Assembly: GCA_014879735.1 (NCBI GenBank)
Contig: JACSRN010000144.1
Span: forward strand, 1-64,000
DNA from: Paracoccaceae bacterium
Lineage (GTDB): Bacteria; Pseudomonadota; Alphaproteobacteria; Rhodobacterales; Rhodobacteraceae
Reading direction: 5' to 3'
Length of the DNA stretch: 64,000 nucleotides
The notes beneath the pieces were generated by a model. It made no database searches. It had not been told where the DNA came from and saw only the letters and a list, made by a program, of their open reading frames with translations. The position numbers and the translations under genes are program-made. Positions 44,517 to 55,456 of the stretch are shown here, piece by piece (the first letter of the stretch is position 1; each line of letters opens with the position of its first letter).

Positions 44517-45509
44517 TCAGTCTCCGTCTGCGTCGATCAGCACCGCCGAGATGCCGAGGGCAAGGACGAGATGGTCGTAGAATGCCTTCTGCATGTCCTG
44601 CAGCCCGGCAAAGATCGGCACGGTTTCCTTCAGGGCAAAGGCCGCCTCGGGCGGGGTGGCGGCATAGGCGGCGCGGGTTTCGGCCAGCGCGGCCTGAATC
44701 TCGGCCAGCCCGTCTTCTGCCTGGCGGTTGTGCGCCAGCGTGGCCAGGTTGGGCTGGCTGTCGTCGTCCAGCAGCCGGGCATAGGTGTCGAGGATGGCGC
44801 CCACCACCGCCCAGGACGCCTGGCTGAAGGGGTATTGCTGGTTCTGCGGCAGATACTGGCCCACCGTTTCGCGCGTCAGCCCCGCAACCATGGCGATGCG
44901 CCATTCCCGGGTCTTGTACAGGTTCTCGATCAGGGCATTGACGGTCAGCCCCAGTGCCTTGTCGGGATCGGCCAGGAAATCCTCGCGATGGGTTGCATAG
45001 CCGTCGCGCAGCAGCGCCAGGCGGGTGCAGACCGTCTGGGCGATGGCCGTCGAGATTTCGGCGCGGCGCGGCGTCCAGTCGCCGGCGAACATCGCGGCAT
45101 CGAGCGCGGTCATCGTACGGTAGGAATTCTTGTAGAGCGCGGTATCCGGCGTGCCGGTGCCGGCGATGATGCGCTCGATCGATTTCGGGATGTCTTCCTT
45201 GCCGCTGTGGAAATAGTCGATCAGCAGCGGGTAGTCGGTCGCGTCCATGTCGTAGCCGCCCAGCACATAGGCGGTCTGCACCCGGCCCCAGGCGGTGGCA
45301 AGGCCGGTGAAGGCGGCCAGGCGGGCCGGGGCATCGCCGCCGGCGATGGCGGCCTGCACGCCGGTACAGGCTGCGACGGCGCCCTCGGCATCGGCCTGCA
45401 GCACGCCGTCGTAGATCGCGGCGAAGGCCGGGTCGGTTTCGGCCGTGGCGGGCAGCGGCAGCGCTGCCAGCAGGGCGGCCAGGATGCGGGCGAGAAGGGG
45501 ACGGGTCAT
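44517..45509 (-). CDS. imelysin-family protein (second copy)
   Basis: This 330-residue secreted protein has a signal peptide ending near residue 23 (ATAE). It has the helical imelysin-like fold: WGRVQTAYVLGGYDMDATDYPLLIDYF is followed by YKNSYRTMTALDAAMF and EWRIAMVAGLTRETVGQYLP. The canonical GxHxxE motif is not obvious, as in the second imelysin of many IrpA clusters. It lies between the DUF1111 di-haem gene (ATGA overlap) and the desaturase-like gene. Imelysins bind or present iron in the periplasm; they are not active peptidases despite the old name. Confidence 0.82.
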   Translation of the reverse strand: MTRPLLARILAALLAALPLPATAETDPAFAAIYDGVLQADAEGAVAACTGVQAAIAGGDAPARLAAFTGLATAWGRVQTAYVLGGYDMDATDYPLLIDYFHSGKEDIPKSIERIIAGTGTPDTALYKNSYRTMTALDAAMFAGDWTPRRAEISTAIAQTVCTRLALLRDGYATHREDFLADPDKALGLTVNALIENLYKTREWRIAMVAGLTRETVGQYLPQNQQYPFSQASWAVVGAILDTYARLLDDDSQPNLATLAHNRQAEDGLAEIQAALAETRAAYAATPPEAAFALKETVPIFAGLQDMQKAFYDHLVLALGISAVLIDADGD

Positions 45510-46891
45510 AGGCTCTCCAGATAGGCGAGGAGCGCGGCGCGATCGGTGGCGTCGAGCGTGACAAAGCGGGTGCGGGCGGCCGTGGCCTCGCCACCGTGCC
45601 ACAGGATCGCGGCCTCGGGCGTGGCGGCGCGGGCGTCGTGCAGGAAGCGGTGGCCGGCGCGCAGCCGGGCGCCAAGGCCCCAGAGCGGCGCGGTGCGGAA
45701 TTCCGCCGGGCCTGCCGCCGCCTCGCGGATGCCATCGGCCAGGCCCTCGCCCATGTCGTGCAGCAGATAGTCGCTGAGCGGGTGGAGCGTCACGCCATCG
45801 GCCGTGGTCAGCGCCGGGCGGTGGCAGGCGGTGCAGCCGGTTTCGGCGAACAGCGCGGCACCGCGACCATCTGCCATGCGGGGCAGGGGGGCGCGAAAGC
45901 CGGCCAGATAGGCGGCGATCGCCTCGAGCCGGGGGGCCGGCAGATCGAGCGCGCCTTGCTGGGTATCGCGGCCGCGCGGCGCTGCCTGGCAATCGGTCTG
46001 GGCGGGGGGGCAGAGTTCCTGCGGATAGACCGGGTTGGTCAGCCCCATGTCGAAGGCTGCGGCATGGGCGGTCTGGGCGATCAGATCGCCGGTTGCGGCC
46101 TTCCAGCCGAACCGGCCGAGCGCCGGGCCCTCCGGCCCCTGCACCCGGTTCGCCCGGCCGCTGATCCCGTCGCCATCGCGATCCCGGGCGTCCTCAAGGG
46201 CCAGGATCTCGGCCTCCGGCACGGCGGCAACCAGGCCCAGCCCGGCCAGCGCCGGCGGCTGGCGCAGGAAAATCACCGTATCGGGCGCAAGCGGGCCATA
46301 GGCCAGGGCAGAAAGCTCGGGGTGCAGCCGTTCCAGCATGACGGCGGTGCCGTCGGGATAGCGGTAGGGCAGGGGTTCGACGACAAGGCGCGGCACGGCT
46401 TCGGGGGCAACATCGGAGGTACCGTTGACGGCGATCTGCGCACCATAGACCGGATCGGGCACGCGGTCGGCGAAGGGCGCCTCTGGCACCGGGCCGCGGT
46501 CATCATGGCGGCCGGGCTGCGCCAGCTTGAACACCAGCGGCCGCAATGGCCGGCCCTCGGGGTCGAGCGTGGCGGCGCTGCCCATCGCGCGATGGCAACT
46601 GGCGCAGGTATTGGCGTTGAAATGCGGGCCGAGCCCGTCGCGCGCGGTGGTGGCCGAGGGCGCCTGCACCCAGGGAACCGAAAAGAACGACCGGCCGAGG
46701 ATGAAGCGGTCAAGCGCCGGTCCTTCCAGCCGCAGGCTCTGCGCGAAGGGCCGGGGTCCGGCGGCATCGGTGAAGAGATCCGCCGCCGTGGTGGCCAGCG
46801 CACCGCCCAGCCCGAGGATTGCGGCAAGTCCGGCGGTGGCGAGCACGCCTGCGCCGATCCTGCCCGCATCGCTCTGGTTGGCCTGCATCAT
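45506..46891 (-). CDS. DUF1111 di-haem oxidoreductase
   Basis: This 461-residue protein has an uncleaved or cleavable N-terminal membrane segment (about 11-35). The DUF1111 hallmark GLGPHFNANTCASCHR includes haem site CASCH (96-100), and a second haem site CTACH lies in the C-terminal part (FAETGCTACHRPAL). The intervening HDMGEGLADG and APLWGLG segments are typical. DUF1111 genes regularly accompany imelysins and are thought to move electrons for iron reduction or oxidation in the periplasm. It lies 53 bases downstream of the first imelysin gene. Confidence 0.88.
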   Translation of the reverse strand: MMQANQSDAGRIGAGVLATAGLAAILGLGGALATTAADLFTDAAGPRPFAQSLRLEGPALDRFILGRSFFSVPWVQAPSATTARDGLGPHFNANTCASCHRAMGSAATLDPEGRPLRPLVFKLAQPGRHDDRGPVPEAPFADRVPDPVYGAQIAVNGTSDVAPEAVPRLVVEPLPYRYPDGTAVMLERLHPELSALAYGPLAPDTVIFLRQPPALAGLGLVAAVPEAEILALEDARDRDGDGISGRANRVQGPEGPALGRFGWKAATGDLIAQTAHAAAFDMGLTNPVYPQELCPPAQTDCQAAPRGRDTQQGALDLPAPRLEAIAAYLAGFRAPLPRMADGRGAALFAETGCTACHRPALTTADGVTLHPLSDYLLHDMGEGLADGIREAAAGPAEFRTAPLWGLGARLRAGHRFLHDARAATPEAAILWHGGEATAARTRFVTLDATDRAALLAYLESL

Positions 46892-46944
46892 CGCTTGTCA
46901 GGACAGGCCCATGCGGCCTGCCCTGCCTCTGTCTGTCAGGCGGA

Positions 46945-48264
<1,320 letters not shown>

Positions 48265-48291
48265 CGGTAAACTCCCGGTCGGTCGGGTGAT

Positions 48292-48325
48292 GCCACTTGG
48301 TGGCGTTTGGCGGCCCCGAGGGGCC
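48292..48325 (-). other. stem-loops between FTR1 and imelysin genes
   Basis: GCCAC-TTG-GTGGC (48292-48304) and GGCCCC-GA-GGGGCC (48312-48325) are two adjacent perfect short hairpins. They separate the upstream cupredoxin/FTR1 pair from the strongly expressed imelysin gene and could process or stabilise the mRNA. Confidence 0.45.
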
Positions 48326-48333
48326 CTTGGTGG

Positions 48334-49197
48334 CTAGACCCCGGGCAAGTGTACGCGGCGGATCTGGCTGTGTTTCTGCCAGCGGAACAGCGCCCAGACC
48401 ACGCCCCAGAACAGGACATACATCAGGAGGTTCCACACGATGGGTTGCGAGCGGTAGCCGAACAGCGCGGCCATCAGGCTGCCCAGGCCCGAACTGTCGG
48501 ACAGGAATGCCGAACTGTCCCAGACCGTGGCATAGATCCAGCCCGGCAGGTTCCAGGCCGAAAGCACCTTGTTCAGCACCTTGTCCGTCGCGGTCAGGAA
48601 CAGCGACCCGGCAAGCAGCAGGAGCATCACCTCGGTCACGCGGAAGAACCATTTCCACGAGATGAAGCGGCTGCCCATCTGCAGCGCCACGAACAGCACC
48701 ATGGCCAGCGCGAAACCGACCAGCCCCGAGACGACGAAGTTGAGATAGGAGCCGAGACTGTCGAGTTGCAGGAAGGTGCCATAGAGGAACATCACCGTCT
48801 CGGCGCCCTCGCGGCCGACGGCGATGGCGGTCAGCAGGAACACCCCCCACCAGTTGGCGGCATCGGCATGTCCGGACAGGTCGTTTTCCATGTCGCGCCG
48901 CAATGTCCGGCCGTGGCTGCGCATCCACATCACCATCTGGACGATCAGCGCGGCGGCGACGGCCAGCATGCCGATTTCGAACCAGGTGCGGGCCGCACCG
49001 CCAAGGAAGGTGGTCACGCCCATCAGCGTCAGCGCCAGCAGCGTGGCAAGGCCCAGGCCGGCAAGCACGCCGCCGAGAATCCAGCGCCGCCCGGTGGCGG
49101 CATCCGGGCGGCGGCCCAGCCAGGCATAGAGGATGCCGATGATCAGAAGCGCCTCGATGCTTTCGCGGGCAACGACGAAGATGACCTGTCCCAGCAT
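48334..49197 (-). CDS. FTR1-family iron permease (FtrC/EfeU-like)
   Basis: This 287-residue, seven-helix permease transports iron across the inner membrane. Both REXXE iron-relay motifs are present: Arg11-Glu15 (RESIE) in helix 1 and Arg129-Glu133 (REGAE) in helix 4. The start overlaps the cupredoxin stop as TGATG. FTR1 systems need an oxidising or reducing partner; here the cupredoxin, DUF1111 and peroxidase-like proteins may fill that role. Confidence 0.93.
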   Translation of the reverse strand: MLGQVIFVVARESIEALLIIGILYAWLGRRPDAATGRRWILGGVLAGLGLATLLALTLMGVTTFLGGAARTWFEIGMLAVAAALIVQMVMWMRSHGRTLRRDMENDLSGHADAANWWGVFLLTAIAVGREGAETVMFLYGTFLQLDSLGSYLNFVVSGLVGFALAMVLFVALQMGSRFISWKWFFRVTEVMLLLLAGSLFLTATDKVLNKVLSAWNLPGWIYATVWDSSAFLSDSSGLGSLMAALFGYRSQPIVWNLLMYVLFWGVVWALFRWQKHSQIRRVHLPGV

Positions 49198-49634
49198 CAG
49201 TTGCCGCCTTCCCGCGCGACGATCCTGCCCATGACGCGCATGTCGAACTCGTCGAAATAATCATAGGTCCCGGGGTCCAGCGGGGTGATCGTCACCTCCG
49301 CTTCGGCGCCCATGAACAGGACTTCTTCCTGGCGCAACTGGTTGCTCTCGAACTCGGCCGGCTTGGTGCCGATGTTGCGCACCAGCATGCGGAACCGGGT
49401 CCTGGCCGGAACCACGATCTCGGGCGGCAAAAGCTCGCCGTCGTTCAGCTCCAGCAGGTAGGTCGGCGGATCGGCATAGGCCGGATCGTCCATCGCTGCG
49501 GTGAAGGCGGTGTCCTGCGCCAGGGCCGGTGCCCCGGCAGGGCCGAGGACCAGCAGCAGGCCCAGGACCAGCGCGACGGCCGCCGCAGGCAATGACAGAT
49601 GGCAGACAACCTTGGAACGGGGGCGGCGGATCAT
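49197..49634 (-). CDS. secreted cupredoxin-domain protein (FtrB/EfeO N-domain-like)
   Basis: This 145-residue protein has an N-terminal signal or anchor segment (about 13-38) and a cupredoxin-like beta domain: LPPEIVVPARTRFRMLVRN, GTKPAEFESNQLRQEE and TITPLDPGTYDYFDEFD. This is the cupredoxin form seen in EfeO and in FtrB partners of FTR1 permeases; the copper ligands are altered relative to blue copper proteins. It is the first gene of the iron operon and is coupled to the permease. Confidence 0.85.
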   Translation of the reverse strand: MIRRPRSKVVCHLSLPAAAVALVLGLLLVLGPAGAPALAQDTAFTAAMDDPAYADPPTYLLELNDGELLPPEIVVPARTRFRMLVRNIGTKPAEFESNQLRQEEVLFMGAEAEVTITPLDPGTYDYFDEFDMRVMGRIVAREGGN

Positions 49635-49687
49635 GGACGGGACCTCGGGTCGGAGCGATATGCCGGTGGCAGCGCGCTGATTAGGTG

Positions 49688-49714
49688 ATTAAATTAGTAG
49701 GATAAGCGAGTCAA
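49688..49714 (-). promoter_or_regulatory. predicted promoter of the iron-uptake operon in an AT-rich island
   Basis: On the minus strand TTGACT (49714-49709) precedes TTTAAT (49693-49688, five of six -10 matches) with a short 15-base spacer. The -10 is flanked by TTAG repeats (49681-49684 and 49694-49697). This 30-base AT island in GC-rich DNA is the natural place for an iron regulator (Irr, RirA or Fur type) to act; no exact box was matched. Confidence 0.45.
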
Positions 49715-49788
49715 GCCGCGGCCAAAGCGGGATGGCAGTTGGTCACACCGGCGGGCAGGGCGGCATTTCAGGCGGGTGCGGGGTGGCG

Positions 49789-50853
49789 TTACAGGCGGGC
49801 GGCCCAAAGGCGAAAGCGACCCTGGCCGGTGATTTCGCGGATGAGGTCGCGATGATGCAGCCGGTCGAGGTTGCGCTGCACGGCGGCGCGGCTGGCGCCG
49901 GTCTCGCTTTCGGCCAGCGGCGCGGCCACCAGCGGATGGCGGGCAAGGCAGGCGATCAGCAGCGCGGGGGTGCGGCCGGACAGATCGGCGGTTTCGGCGG
50001 TGGCGCGGGCCTGCCATTGGCGCAGCCGGTCCAGCGTCATCAGCGCGGACAGGACGGATTGATGCGCCCCCGACACCCAGCCGGCAAGCCGCCGCTCGAC
50101 GCTGCCCGAGACGGTCAGCGCGGCAAAGCCGGTCAGCGACAGCGGCAGGAAGGGCAGGGCGCGGCCCGGGCCGGGGCCGGCCGCAAGGCGGCTGCCAAGC
50201 ACGGCGGCCTCGATGCCGCGAAGCTGGTCGGGCCGATCATCAAGCGCGCGCCAGAGGTGGAAGGCCGCACAGCCGAGCGCGACGGGACCAAGCTCGCCGG
50301 GCGCCGGCAGGGCGGCGGCGGCCTCTTCGGCCAGCAGGGCAAGGCCGCCGGCATCCGCGCCGAGATGGCCGGCAATCGCGGCCGTCCCGCGTGGGGCGGC
50401 GGGGGCCGGGACAGCCAGCCGCCGGGCGGCCCAGGCGGCGCGGATCAGGGCGCCGCCATCCTCGCCGGCAGCGCCGATACGGAAGGCCAGCCATTGCGCC
50501 AGCCGGTCGGGCTGCACGCGGTCGCCGGTCCACCAGGACAGGCCCGAGGCCTCGGCCTGCGCCAGCCGCTGCACCACGCCGGGGCCGAGGCCGGCCGTGC
50601 GCTCCTCCAGCCGGCCATGGTCCTGGGCCAGCGCCGCCAGATCCTGAACCAGCATGCCCTCGGCCGCGCGCCATTCGGCCAGTTCGACCAGCCCGCGGCG
50701 CGGCGCGGCCGGTGTCGGCAGCATCCCGGGCAGGGCAGGGCGGGACTCGTCTTCGGCAGGGTCGGGGCCGGGCAGAAACCACAGATCGGCCTCGTCCTCG
50801 GCCGGATCGTCAGGCGGTGGCCGATCCCGGCCAGAAGGGGTGCGCATCTTCAT
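49789..50853 (-). CDS. helix-turn-helix protein of the DUF1612/RHE_PE00001-like family
   Basis: This 354-residue protein resembles the alphaproteobacterial DUF1612-plus-HTH family, often found on plasmids. The N-terminal 40 residues are Pro/Asp-rich and likely disordered. GLVELAEWRAAEGMLVQDLAALAQ and GSVERRLAGWVSGAHQSVLS occur in order. The C-terminal HTH reads LARHPLVAAPLAESETGASRAAVQRNLDRL, ending in REITGQGRFRLWAARL. A DNA-binding role is likely; its target is unknown. Similarity is judged by eye, so the family call is moderate. Confidence 0.6.
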   Translation of the reverse strand: MKMRTPSGRDRPPPDDPAEDEADLWFLPGPDPAEDESRPALPGMLPTPAAPRRGLVELAEWRAAEGMLVQDLAALAQDHGRLEERTAGLGPGVVQRLAQAEASGLSWWTGDRVQPDRLAQWLAFRIGAAGEDGGALIRAAWAARRLAVPAPAAPRGTAAIAGHLGADAGGLALLAEEAAAALPAPGELGPVALGCAAFHLWRALDDRPDQLRGIEAAVLGSRLAAGPGPGRALPFLPLSLTGFAALTVSGSVERRLAGWVSGAHQSVLSALMTLDRLRQWQARATAETADLSGRTPALLIACLARHPLVAAPLAESETGASRAAVQRNLDRLHHRDLIREITGQGRFRLWAARL

Positions 50854-50954
50854 CTGCGCAGAATAACGCCGATCTGCGGCTGTGCCAGCCCCCCGCGGCC
50901 TCGCTCCGCCCGCAGCCGCGGCGCCGGACCCGGCCCTTCAGCCCTGCCGCCCCT

Positions 50955-52010
50955 TCAGCCCTGCCGGCGCATCCAGGCGAAGAGGATCGGCGCGCCGAGG
51001 ATGACCAGGAAGATCCGCGTCAGATGATGGACGATGACAAAGCCGATGTCGGCCCCCGTCACCAGCGCCAGCATCGACATCTCTGCCTGGCCGCCGGGCG
51101 TGAAGGACAGGAAGCCCTCCACCGGAGGGGCAAGGCCGGTCAGGGTGACAAGCTCGGTCATGCCGCCGGCCAGGATCGCCAGGATCACCACGAAGGCTGC
51201 GCCGCCGGCGACGGTTTCGCGCAATTCCTTCAGCGTGACGCCGACATAGCTGACGCCGATTCCGGTGCCGATCAGGAACTGCGCCGCCAGAAGCGCCTCG
51301 CGCGGGGGGCGGTGCTCGATCACGCCGGCCAGCGACAGCACGGCCGAGACGACAAGCGGGCCCAGAATCGCCGCGCCGAACATGCCGATGCGTTCGCCGC
51401 CCTTCCAGCCCAGAAGGCCGGCGGCGACCATGATCGCCATCTCGGACAGCGGCAGGTCGCTGGCGGGCTGGCCCACCGGATGCGACAGCGTGACGCCATA
51501 GACATGGACCAGCACCGCCGGCGCCACGATCATGATCACCAGAAGCCGGGTGACATGGACCAGCGACAATTGCCGCACATTGGCCCCGGCCTCCTGCCCG
51601 AACAGCGTCATGTCGGCCGCGCCGCCGGGCATGGCGGCATAGAAGGCCGTCACCGGGTCGAACCGGCAGATGCGGCGGAAGAAGGGAATGCCGATCAAAG
51701 CGATCAACCCGATATAGACCGGCACCAGCGCGACCGAGGCCAGCATCGTCGGCAGCTTGGCGATCAGCGCCGGCGTGACCGAAGCGCCGATGGCAAGGCC
51801 GAGGACGGCGCGGGCGGCAACCGAGATCTGGCCAAGCCCGGTCAGCGGCACGCCGAGCAGGGCAGCCACCAGCGAGGCCGCCATCGGCCCGAACAGGAAC
51901 GGCAGCGGCAGGCCCAGCAGAACGAAGACAGCCACCCCCGCCGCGGCAAGGATGACTGTGAGGGCCTGACGCAGAAGGCGCGGACCGCGCCGGTCGGAGG
52001 TTGCGGGCAT
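50955..52010 (-). CDS. AbrB-family membrane transporter
   Basis: This 351-residue membrane protein has about 10 transmembrane helices and an internal duplication. Each half has a GAPG-like turn: AAMPGGAADMTLFGQEAGANVRQLSLVH in the first half and SFTPGGQAEMSMLALVTGADIGFVIVHH in the second. This pattern is the AbrB (ammonia monooxygenase regulator-like) transporter family. It lies 14 bases downstream of tctA and is probably part of the TTT/AtuA operon. Substrate unknown. Confidence 0.88.
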   Translation of the reverse strand: MPATSDRRGPRLLRQALTVILAAAGVAVFVLLGLPLPFLFGPMAASLVAALLGVPLTGLGQISVAARAVLGLAIGASVTPALIAKLPTMLASVALVPVYIGLIALIGIPFFRRICRFDPVTAFYAAMPGGAADMTLFGQEAGANVRQLSLVHVTRLLVIMIVAPAVLVHVYGVTLSHPVGQPASDLPLSEMAIMVAAGLLGWKGGERIGMFGAAILGPLVVSAVLSLAGVIEHRPPREALLAAQFLIGTGIGVSYVGVTLKELRETVAGGAAFVVILAILAGGMTELVTLTGLAPPVEGFLSFTPGGQAEMSMLALVTGADIGFVIVHHLTRIFLVILGAPILFAWMRRQG

Positions 52011-52024
52011 CGGGCGGTCTGTGG

Positions 52025-53530
52025 TCAGGGCTCCAGCGGTTCGATCCGGCGGGTGCGGTGCCAGTGCAAGGCGGCGGGGATGATGACGATCAGCGCGGCC
52101 ACGGCCATCAGCACGGCCGAAAGCGGCGTCGAGACCAGGATGCTCCAGTCGCCCTGACCGATGGCCAGCGCCCGGCGCAGCTGCACCTCGGCCATGGGGC
52201 CGAGGATCAGCCCGATCAGCACGGGCGCGATGGGAAAGTCATAGACCCGCATCACATAGCCCAGCAGGCCGACGCCGAACATCATCGCCAGATCGACCCA
52301 GGAGTTGGAGACGCCCCAGATGCCGACCAGCGAGAAGATCAGGATCCCGGCATAGAGATAGGGCCGGGGAATGAACAGCAGCCGGACCCAGAGGCCGGCC
52401 AGCGGCAGGTTCAGGACCAGAAGCATCAGATTGCCGACATAGAGCGAGGCGATGAGACCCCAGACCAGATCGCCCGAGTTGATGAAGAGCATCGGTCCGG
52501 GCTGCAGCCCGTAATTCTGGAAGGCGGCCAGCAGGATCGCCGCGGTGGCCGAGGTGGGCAGGCCCAGCGTCAGCAGCGGCACCAGCACCCCCGCGGCGGC
52601 GGCATTGTTCGCAGCCTCGGGGCCGGCGACCCCCTCGATGGCGCCATGGCCGAATTCCTCGGGGTGTTTCGTCAGCTTGCGTTCGACGGTATAGGACAGG
52701 AAGGTCGGAATCTCGGCCCCGCCGGCGGGCAGCGCGCCGATGGGAAAGCCGAAGAAGGTGCCGCGCAGCCAGGGTTTCCAAGACCGTTTCCAGTCGTCGC
52801 GCGTCATCCAGATGCCGCCTGCCAGCGGGTTCAGGTTCGGCTTGTGCAGGCCGAAACGGCTGGCCACGTAAAGCGTCTCGCCCACGGCGAACAGCGAGAC
52901 GAGAACCACGGTCATCTCCACCCCGTCCATCAGGTCGGGGACACCGAAGGTCAGCCGCTGCAGCCCGGTCAGCTTGTCGATGCCGACGACGCCCAGGGAC
53001 AGGCCAAGAAACAGCGAGATGAAGCCGCGCACCTTGGAGGTGCCCATCACCACCGAAACCGACAGGAAGGCCAGCAGCATCAGCGCAAAATAATCCTGCG
53101 GCTTGAAGACGAAGGCCAGTTCCGCGATCGGCGGCGCCAGGAAGGTCAGGCAGAGCGTGCCGATGGTGCCGGCGACGAAGGAGCCGATGGCCGCGGTGCA
53201 CAGCGCCGCCGCGCCGCGGCCCTTGCGGGCCATCTTGTTGCCCTCGAGCGCGGTCATCATCGAGCCGGATTCGCCCGGCGTGTTCAGCAGGATCGAGGTC
53301 GTCGACCCGCCATACATCGCGCCGTAGAAGATGCCGGCGAACATGATGAAGGCGGCGGTCGGTTCGATATAGACCGTGACCGGCAGCAGGAGGGCGATGG
53401 TCAGCGCCGGCCCGATCCCGGGCAGGACGCCGATTGCCGTGCCCATGAAGGTGCCGACGAAGGCCCAGAGCAGGTTCTGCGGCTGCAGCGCAACGGAAAA
53501 GCCGTGAAGAAGGCCGGCGACAGGATCCAT
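52025..53530 (-). CDS. tripartite tricarboxylate transporter large permease (TctA), second system
   Basis: This 501-residue TctA permease has the duplicated loops [19 protein letters not shown] and [29 protein letters not shown] in the N-terminal half and [33 protein letters not shown] in the C-terminal half. I start at ATG 53530, after which the first helix begins normally. It follows tctB directly and forms an operon with tctC, DUF4387 and AtuA-family genes upstream. It is unlike the TctA at 20543 in detail, so the two systems differ in substrate. Confidence 0.93.
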   Translation of the reverse strand: MDPVAGLLHGFSVALQPQNLLWAFVGTFMGTAIGVLPGIGPALTIALLLPVTVYIEPTAAFIMFAGIFYGAMYGGSTTSILLNTPGESGSMMTALEGNKMARKGRGAAALCTAAIGSFVAGTIGTLCLTFLAPPIAELAFVFKPQDYFALMLLAFLSVSVVMGTSKVRGFISLFLGLSLGVVGIDKLTGLQRLTFGVPDLMDGVEMTVVLVSLFAVGETLYVASRFGLHKPNLNPLAGGIWMTRDDWKRSWKPWLRGTFFGFPIGALPAGGAEIPTFLSYTVERKLTKHPEEFGHGAIEGVAGPEAANNAAAAGVLVPLLTLGLPTSATAAILLAAFQNYGLQPGPMLFINSGDLVWGLIASLYVGNLMLLVLNLPLAGLWVRLLFIPRPYLYAGILIFSLVGIWGVSNSWVDLAMMFGVGLLGYVMRVYDFPIAPVLIGLILGPMAEVQLRRALAIGQGDWSILVSTPLSAVLMAVAALIVIIPAALHWHRTRRIEPLEP

Positions 53531-53531
53531 C

Positions 53532-54017
53532 TCAAACCCCCGCGATGGGAAGGAAGCCGCCCAATTGCACGCCGAGCCGGCGGAAGAGCCACCAGCACAG
53601 CAGCGAGAAGGCAAAGCCGATCACCGCATTCAGCGCCCATCGCCGCGACTTGAAGGCCGCGGCGACCAGCACGAAACAGCCGGTGCAGGTCAGCACGAAG
53701 CCCAGTTGCTTCATCGTCAGCATCGGCAGCGCGCAGGCGGCCGCGGCCAGGCCGAGGGCGCCATAGCTGACGACATGGCTCTCGTTGATATCCTCGGCCC
53801 CCTGTTCCTCGAACGAGACGCCGCGGTGGATCTGCCAGGCCAGGATCAGGCCCAGCAGTACCAGCCCCAGCCCGATGGCCGAGGGCAGAAAGCCCGGGCC
53901 GACGCCGGCATGCTGGTCGAACTGCGGCAGTTCGGCCGCCTTGGCCAGCACGATGGCACCCCAGGCGACCGTGCCTGCGGCAATCCACCACGGACGTTCT
54001 GTCGGGCGTTCCGTCAT
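53532..54017 (-). CDS. tripartite tricarboxylate transporter small subunit (TctB), second system
   Basis: This 161-residue small permease subunit has four transmembrane helices, with [21 protein letters not shown] after the first loop, a common TctB signature. I chose ATG 54017 because AAAGG lies at a suitable distance; an ATG at 54026 directly abuts that site. It lies between tctC and tctA. Confidence 0.88.
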   Translation of the reverse strand: MTERPTERPWWIAAGTVAWGAIVLAKAAELPQFDQHAGVGPGFLPSAIGLGLVLLGLILAWQIHRGVSFEEQGAEDINESHVVSYGALGLAAAACALPMLTMKQLGFVLTCTGCFVLVAAAFKSRRWALNAVIGFAFSLLCWWLFRRLGVQLGGFLPIAGV

Positions 54018-54057
54018 CTTGTCCATCCTTTCGGGATGCAGGTCGCGATGCCGGGGC

Positions 54058-55008
54058 CTATTGGATCAGCCCGACGTCCTTCAGCACGGTGCCGGTGCGC
54101 ACTTCTTCCTCGGCCAGGAACGCCGCGAAATCGTCGCCGGCCAGATAGGCGTCGACCCAGCCCTGCTTGGCGAGGATGTCCTTCCAGGCCTGGGAATCGT
54201 GCATCTTGCCAAAGCGGTCCAGCCACATTGCCTTGCCCTCGGCCGTCATGTCCGGAGCGCCGACGATGCCGCGCCAGTTGCCGATCACCACGTTGATCCC
54301 GGCTTCGGTCAGGCTGGGCGCATCGATGCCGTCGATCCGGCCCTCCGAGGTGACGGCGATGATCCGGATGCGGCCGGCATCGGCCATCGGCTTGAATTCG
54401 CTGACGCCAGAGATGGCCACGGTCAGGGCACCGCCGCCAAGGGCCGTGACGGTTTCCGCGCCGCTGTCATAGGGAATATAGTTCAGCTTGGCGGGATCGA
54501 CGCCGATCTCCTTGGCCACCAGCGCGGCGGCGATGTGGTCGACACCGCCGGCCGAGCCGCCGCCGACCGCAACCGCACCCGGATCGGCCTTCAGCGCCGC
54601 CACCAGATCCTCGACCGACTGGATGGGCGAATCGGGGCCGACCGCAACCACGCCGGTGTCATTGGTCAGCCGGACGAGGGGGGTCACGTCCTTCAGCGTG
54701 ACGGGCGAATTGTTCAGCAGGATGCCGCCGACCATGATGACGCCCATCGACATCACCGCATTGTCGTTGCCGCGGCTGGAATTGACGAATTCGGTCAGGC
54801 CGATGGTGCCACCGGCGCCGCCCTTGTTGGTGAAGGTGGCGCCATCGGTGAAGATGCCTTCGGCGGCCATCGCCTCGAACGGCAGGCGGGCCGTTGCGTC
54901 ATAGCCGCCGCCGGCGCCGCCGGGCGCCATCACCACGGCCGGATCGGCCAGCGCGGCCAAGGCCGAGACGGACACGGCAACGGTCGCCGCAAAAACGGTT
55001 CTGATCAT
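54058..55008 (-). CDS. tripartite tricarboxylate transporter substrate-binding protein (TctC), second system
   Basis: This 316-residue periplasmic Bug-type binding protein has a signal peptide ending near residue 21. The ligand loops are VVMAPGGAGGGYDATAR and NKGGAGGTIGLTEFVNSSRG, and VGGGSAGGVDHIAAALVAKE supports the second lobe. Start at 55008 rather than 55080, where the extra residues are Arg-rich and unlike a signal. It is followed by tctB (40-base gap) and preceded by DUF4387. Confidence 0.92.
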   Translation of the reverse strand: MIRTVFAATVAVSVSALAALADPAVVMAPGGAGGGYDATARLPFEAMAAEGIFTDGATFTNKGGAGGTIGLTEFVNSSRGNDNAVMSMGVIMVGGILLNNSPVTLKDVTPLVRLTNDTGVVAVGPDSPIQSVEDLVAALKADPGAVAVGGGSAGGVDHIAAALVAKEIGVDPAKLNYIPYDSGAETVTALGGGALTVAISGVSEFKPMADAGRIRIIAVTSEGRIDGIDAPSLTEAGINVVIGNWRGIVGAPDMTAEGKAMWLDRFGKMHDSQAWKDILAKQGWVDAYLAGDDFAAFLAEEEVRTGTVLKDVGLIQ

Positions 55009-55153
55009 GGATGGTCCTCCCATTTGTTGGCGGGCTTTTGACCGCCGGCCGGATCTGCGCCCGGTCCGCGGCCCGCTCATCGCGGCGGGGCCCTCCTGGG
55101 AATACTCATGTCATCGGCACGGGATTGGCAACCCCTGACCGCGACATTCCGCC

Positions 55154-55456
55154 TCAGCCGATCTGCATTTCCTCCAGCAGGCAGGCCCAGCCGGCACCAT
55201 GCATGTCGCGGTCCGCGCGGGTGCCCTGCACGACCGGACGGGGCATCGAAAACTTGACCACGTTCAGCGCGGCGATGTCGAACCGCTTCAGCGTCTGGCG
55301 ATCGACGTTGTAAAGCCGGGCCACGGCGGCATCGTCCAGCCCGCGGCGGACCCGCTCGAACGTGGCGGGATCGTCGCAGAAGATATCGATGGTCAGCCAG
55401 AACGGCCCGGCATTCTTCGACCGGACCTTGCTGACAAGGGCGCCAAGCTCAGCCAT
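55154..55456 (-). CDS. DUF4387 protein (AtuA-associated)
   Basis: This 100-residue protein matches the DUF4387 pattern: VRSKNAGPFWLTIDIFCDD, a YNVDRQTLKRFDI segment and VKFSMPRPVVQGT near the end. DUF4387 proteins are nearly always coded next to AtuA/DUF1446 proteins, sometimes fused, and are presumed to form a complex with them. The start overlaps the AtuA-family stop by 8 bases. Function is not known. Confidence 0.85.
   Translation of the reverse strand: MAELGALVSKVRSKNAGPFWLTIDIFCDDPATFERVRRGLDDAAVARLYNVDRQTLKRFDIAALNVVKFSMPRPVVQGTRADRDMHGAGWACLLEEMQIG

Noticed and set aside
42424-45735. A very long continuous frame covering three iron-locus genes on the minus strand
   Set aside because: Only its last 384 codons (from 43575) are a real gene; the upstream part is a GC-driven open frame antiparallel in meaning to the desaturase and imelysin genes, which have clear motifs in other frames.
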